Assembly: GCA_024206195.1 (NCBI GenBank)
Contig: JAAGZO010000473.1
Coordinates: 1 to 8,859, forward strand
Source: a bacterium
Lineage (GTDB): Archaea; Nanoarchaeota; Nanoarchaeia; Woesearchaeales; UBA10216
Direction of reading: 5' to 3'
Length of the DNA stretch: 8,859 bases
Position numbers and translations under genes: made by a program. Below, one piece after another: positions 7,812-8,859 of this stretch; position 1 is the first letter of the stretch, and each line of letters begins with the position of its first letter. A model generated the notes under the pieces. It was not told the origin of the DNA. It ran no database searches and saw only the letters and a program-made list of their open reading frames with translations.

Positions 7812-8425
7812 TAGAAGCTATAACTATAGCCAACACCAAGCCTTACTTTTTCTAAACCATAAGTAGACACATCGTAACCCCGCGCTTCCAATTCGTCCAC
7901 ACGATCAAAAACATCAGAAGTGACTGCATAAAAGAGATCAACAATCCATTTGGAATTGCCTTTCACGTATTTAAGACCGAGACCGGCGCTTACACCATCA
8001 AAACTTTCACCATCCTCATTGCCGGAGCGGTTCCAGTAAATCAAAGCATTTGTTCCATAGTGGGCTGACACACGAGGAACCCAGCCATCACCCTTGTTAC
8101 CAAAATAGTATTGGACACCAACATCATAACCGGCCCCAGCCAGCAAGGTTGTCCCTAAACCAGCGGAAACACTAATATTATCAATTGGATAATATTCCGC
8201 ATTGACCCCAAGCACACCATAAGGAATACCGAGACCGAAACCAATATCAAACATTGAATCAGTTGTAATAACACCTTTATTTGCCACGCTTTGAGAATTT
8301 CCCCCAACATCGGCGCTTGTATATCCGACACCAAATCCAGTTGAATCAGCCATAACATTAGTAGGTGACATAGCCATCATTACAGTTGTAATAATAGTCG
8401 GTACAGTAATAAACTTTGCTCTCAT
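7811..8425 (-). CDS. Small outer-membrane beta-barrel protein
   Basis: This 204-residue protein has a Sec signal peptide (residues 1-26, hydrophobic core VPTIITTVMMAM, cleavage at VMA/DST). The mature part alternates glycine- and aromatic-rich strands (FGVGYTSADVG, IGFGLGIPYGVLGVNAEYY, SAGLGTTLLAGAGYDVGVQYYFG, VSAGLGLKYV, VRLGVGYSYSF) with polar turns, and ends in Phe, the usual signal for BAM-mediated insertion. The size fits an eight-stranded barrel of the OmpA/OmpW type; I cannot name the subfamily. It is the first gene of the run, directly behind the palindromic promoter region, with a strong ribosome-binding site (AAGGAG, eight bases before ATG). Its stop overlaps the next start as TAATG, tying it to the CsgG-like lipoprotein. 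It could be an outer-membrane partner or pore for the downstream products (inference). Confidence 0.85.
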   Translation of the reverse strand: MRAKFITVPTIITTVMMAMSPTNVMADSTGFGVGYTSADVGGNSQSVANKGVITTDSMFDIGFGLGIPYGVLGVNAEYYPIDNISVSAGLGTTLLAGAGYDVGVQYYFGNKGDGWVPRVSAHYGTNALIYWNRSGNEDGESFDGVSAGLGLKYVKGNSKWIVDLFYAVTSDVFDRVDELEARGYDVSTYGLEKVRLGVGYSYSF

Positions 8426-8433
8426 TTTTAAAT

Positions 8434-8439
8434 CTCCTT
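8434..8439 (-). promoter_or_regulatory. Strong Shine-Dalgarno of the beta-barrel gene
   Basis: AAGGAG on the minus strand lies eight bases upstream of the ATG at 8425. It fixes that start and is the best ribosome-binding site in the window. Confidence 0.8.
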
Positions 8440-8445
8440 AATTAG

Positions 8446-8491
8446 TAGACACCCTAATTGGTGTATTATATTACACCATTTTTGGTGTCTA
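8446..8491. promoter_or_regulatory. 46-bp nested perfect palindrome, likely operator
   Basis: The element is symmetrical: outer arm TAGACACC (8446-8453), 5-bp spacer, inner arm TGGTGTA (8459-8465), 6-bp centre, inner arm TACACCA (8472-8478), 5-bp spacer, outer arm GGTGTCTA (8484-8491). Both arm pairs are perfect. Seen another way, it holds two ACACC-N6-GGTGT dyads whose centres are 24 bp apart. That layout, over the only good promoter, is what a repressor or activator binding as two dimers would use. The regulator is not encoded in the window. Confidence 0.6.
8465..8491 (-). promoter_or_regulatory. Putative sigma-70 type promoter of the operon
   Basis: On the minus strand a consensus -10, TATAAT (8470-8465), is preceded after 15 bp by TAGACA (8491-8486), five of six matches to the -35 consensus. 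The 15-bp spacer is short, typical of a weak or regulated promoter. The -10 sits in the centre of the inner palindrome and the -35 in its outer arm, so any protein bound to the palindrome would cover the promoter. Transcription would start near 8458, giving a ~30-base leader. Confidence 0.5.
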
Positions 8492-8496
8492 ACATG

Positions 8497-8539
8497 CCAT
8501 TTCCGACTTTATCATGCCTGCTGATTTCCGTCGAAATGG
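8497..8539. repeat. Inverted repeat between the two palindrome copies
   Basis: CCATTTCCGAC (8497-8507) faces GTCGAAATGG (8530-8539), near-perfect arms with one bulged base. The octamer AACATGCC occurs at 8491-8498 and 8545-8552, and ATCATGCC at 8511-8518, so the spacer between the two palindromes is itself built of short repeats. Confidence 0.5.
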
Positions 8540-8564
8540 TGTATAACATGCCTGTCGGGCGTAT

Positions 8565-8610
8565 TAGACTCCCTAATTGGTGTGTTATATTACGCCATTT
8601 AGGGTATATA
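8565..8610. repeat. Diverged second copy of the 46-bp palindrome
   Basis: This segment aligns without gaps with 8446-8491, offset by 119 bp. It keeps TAGAC, CCTAATTGGTGT, TTATATTAC and CCATTT, while the outer right arm has decayed to AGGGTATATA. The matching half-sites are ACTCC/GGTGT and ACGCC/GGTAT, with the same 24-bp dyad spacing. It could be an auxiliary operator or a relic of the duplication that built this region. A weaker -10 (TATAAC) occurs at the same relative place. Confidence 0.55.
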
Positions 8611-8648
8611 ATATCCGAACAATTTTTATAACTCATTAAAAAATATAA

Positions 8649-8859
8649 AATTATTTTACAGGCCGGGGGTGTTATACACCATTTTTCCCGGCGGCGATTG
8701 TAAATACACCTCCCGCGCTCAAACGAGTTGCGGCATTTTCTGCAGGAACCGAACGAACATATCCTGATTCTGGCAATATCACATCGTGTCAAGTCTGTGT
8801 TTTCCCGCCCTGTGAACCTGCTTCAGGCACGCTACCGCCATATCGTGTCAACGGGGACA
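8649..8859. other. GC-richer right edge without a supportable gene
   Basis: From 8701 to the edge GC is about 52% by hand count, apparently higher than the coding part. A + strand frame stays open from the TAA at 8646-8648 to the edge (70 codons, with segments such as PPALKRVAAF and CVFPPCEPASG), but it has no ATG, GTG or TTG and begins inside the hairpin. The decamer ATCGTGTCAA is repeated at 8783-8792 and 8842-8851. It may be the end of a neighbouring element or gene; I recognise neither. Confidence 0.35.
8662..8692. repeat. Strong two-part hairpin with GGTGT/ACACC core
   Basis: Outer arms GCCGGG (8662-8667) and CCCGGC (8687-8692) enclose an inner perfect hairpin GGTGT-TAT-ACACC (8668-8680), with ATTTTT bulged on one side. 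It marks the boundary between the AT-rich repeat region and the GC-richer right edge, and could terminate or insulate transcription arriving from the right, although no T-run follows it on the minus strand. Confidence 0.45.

Noticed and set aside
8446..8552. Integron attC site
   Set aside because: The core GTTRRRY/RYYYAAC boxes are missing, and no integron integrase can be recognised at the right edge.
8446..8610. CRISPR array
   Set aside because: Only two repeat copies, both palindromic and diverged, with a 73-bp gap that itself contains repeats, and no cas gene.
8466..8792. 108-codon minus-strand ORF upstream of the beta-barrel gene
   Set aside because: It starts at TTG with no ribosome-binding site, runs through the palindromes and repeats, and its Cys/Arg-rich translation has no domain-like pattern.
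8783..8851. Promoters from the two TTGACA boxes (minus strand of ATCGTGTCAA)
   Set aside because: Neither has a plausible -10 at 16-18 bp; the first is followed by AATCAG at 17 bp.

Overview
The window comes from a Gram-negative bacterium. Three proteins carry lipobox signal peptides (Leu-Ser/Thr-Gly-Cys), one is a small outer-membrane beta-barrel ending in Phe, and one has an OmpA-type peptidoglycan-binding domain. Coding DNA looks moderately AT-rich. A gammaproteobacterium is my best guess from these architectures and a REP-like palindrome at 1410-1437, but nothing here fixes the taxon.

Every gene I can support lies on the minus strand, so transcription runs right to left. From right to left: a high-GC, gene-poor edge (about 8649-8859); a repeat-rich control region (8446-8692) whose innermost palindrome contains a promoter-like sequence; a beta-barrel protein (7811-8425); a lipoprotein with three CsgG/TolB-N-like segments, interrupted by a 19-A homopolymer (6453-7811); a possible 33-residue ORF (6340-6441) overlapping the next start as ATGA; a lipoprotein joining a subtilisin-like protease to an integrin-beta-like VWA domain (3776-6343); a lipoprotein with two CsgG-like domains, a helical region and a C-terminal OmpA domain (1492-3762); a 156-bp gap with a hairpin and a REP-like palindrome; a three-helix membrane protein (679-1335); and a secreted trypsin-like protease that overlaps it by 25 bp and runs off the left edge (1-703).

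Spacings are tight (TAATG, ATGA, a 13-bp gap, a 25-bp overlap), so the four right-hand genes look like one operon; the membrane protein and trypsin-like protease may form a second unit or its continuation. All products are predicted to be in the envelope. Two peptidases with intact catalytic residues, a metal-dependent adhesion-type VWA domain, several CsgG-like domains, a peptidoglycan anchor and a beta-barrel suggest an envelope protein-processing, sensing or secretion apparatus. I do not recognise this gene set as a named system; its function is inference. It is not a curli operon, because no CsgA, CsgB, CsgE or CsgF is visible.
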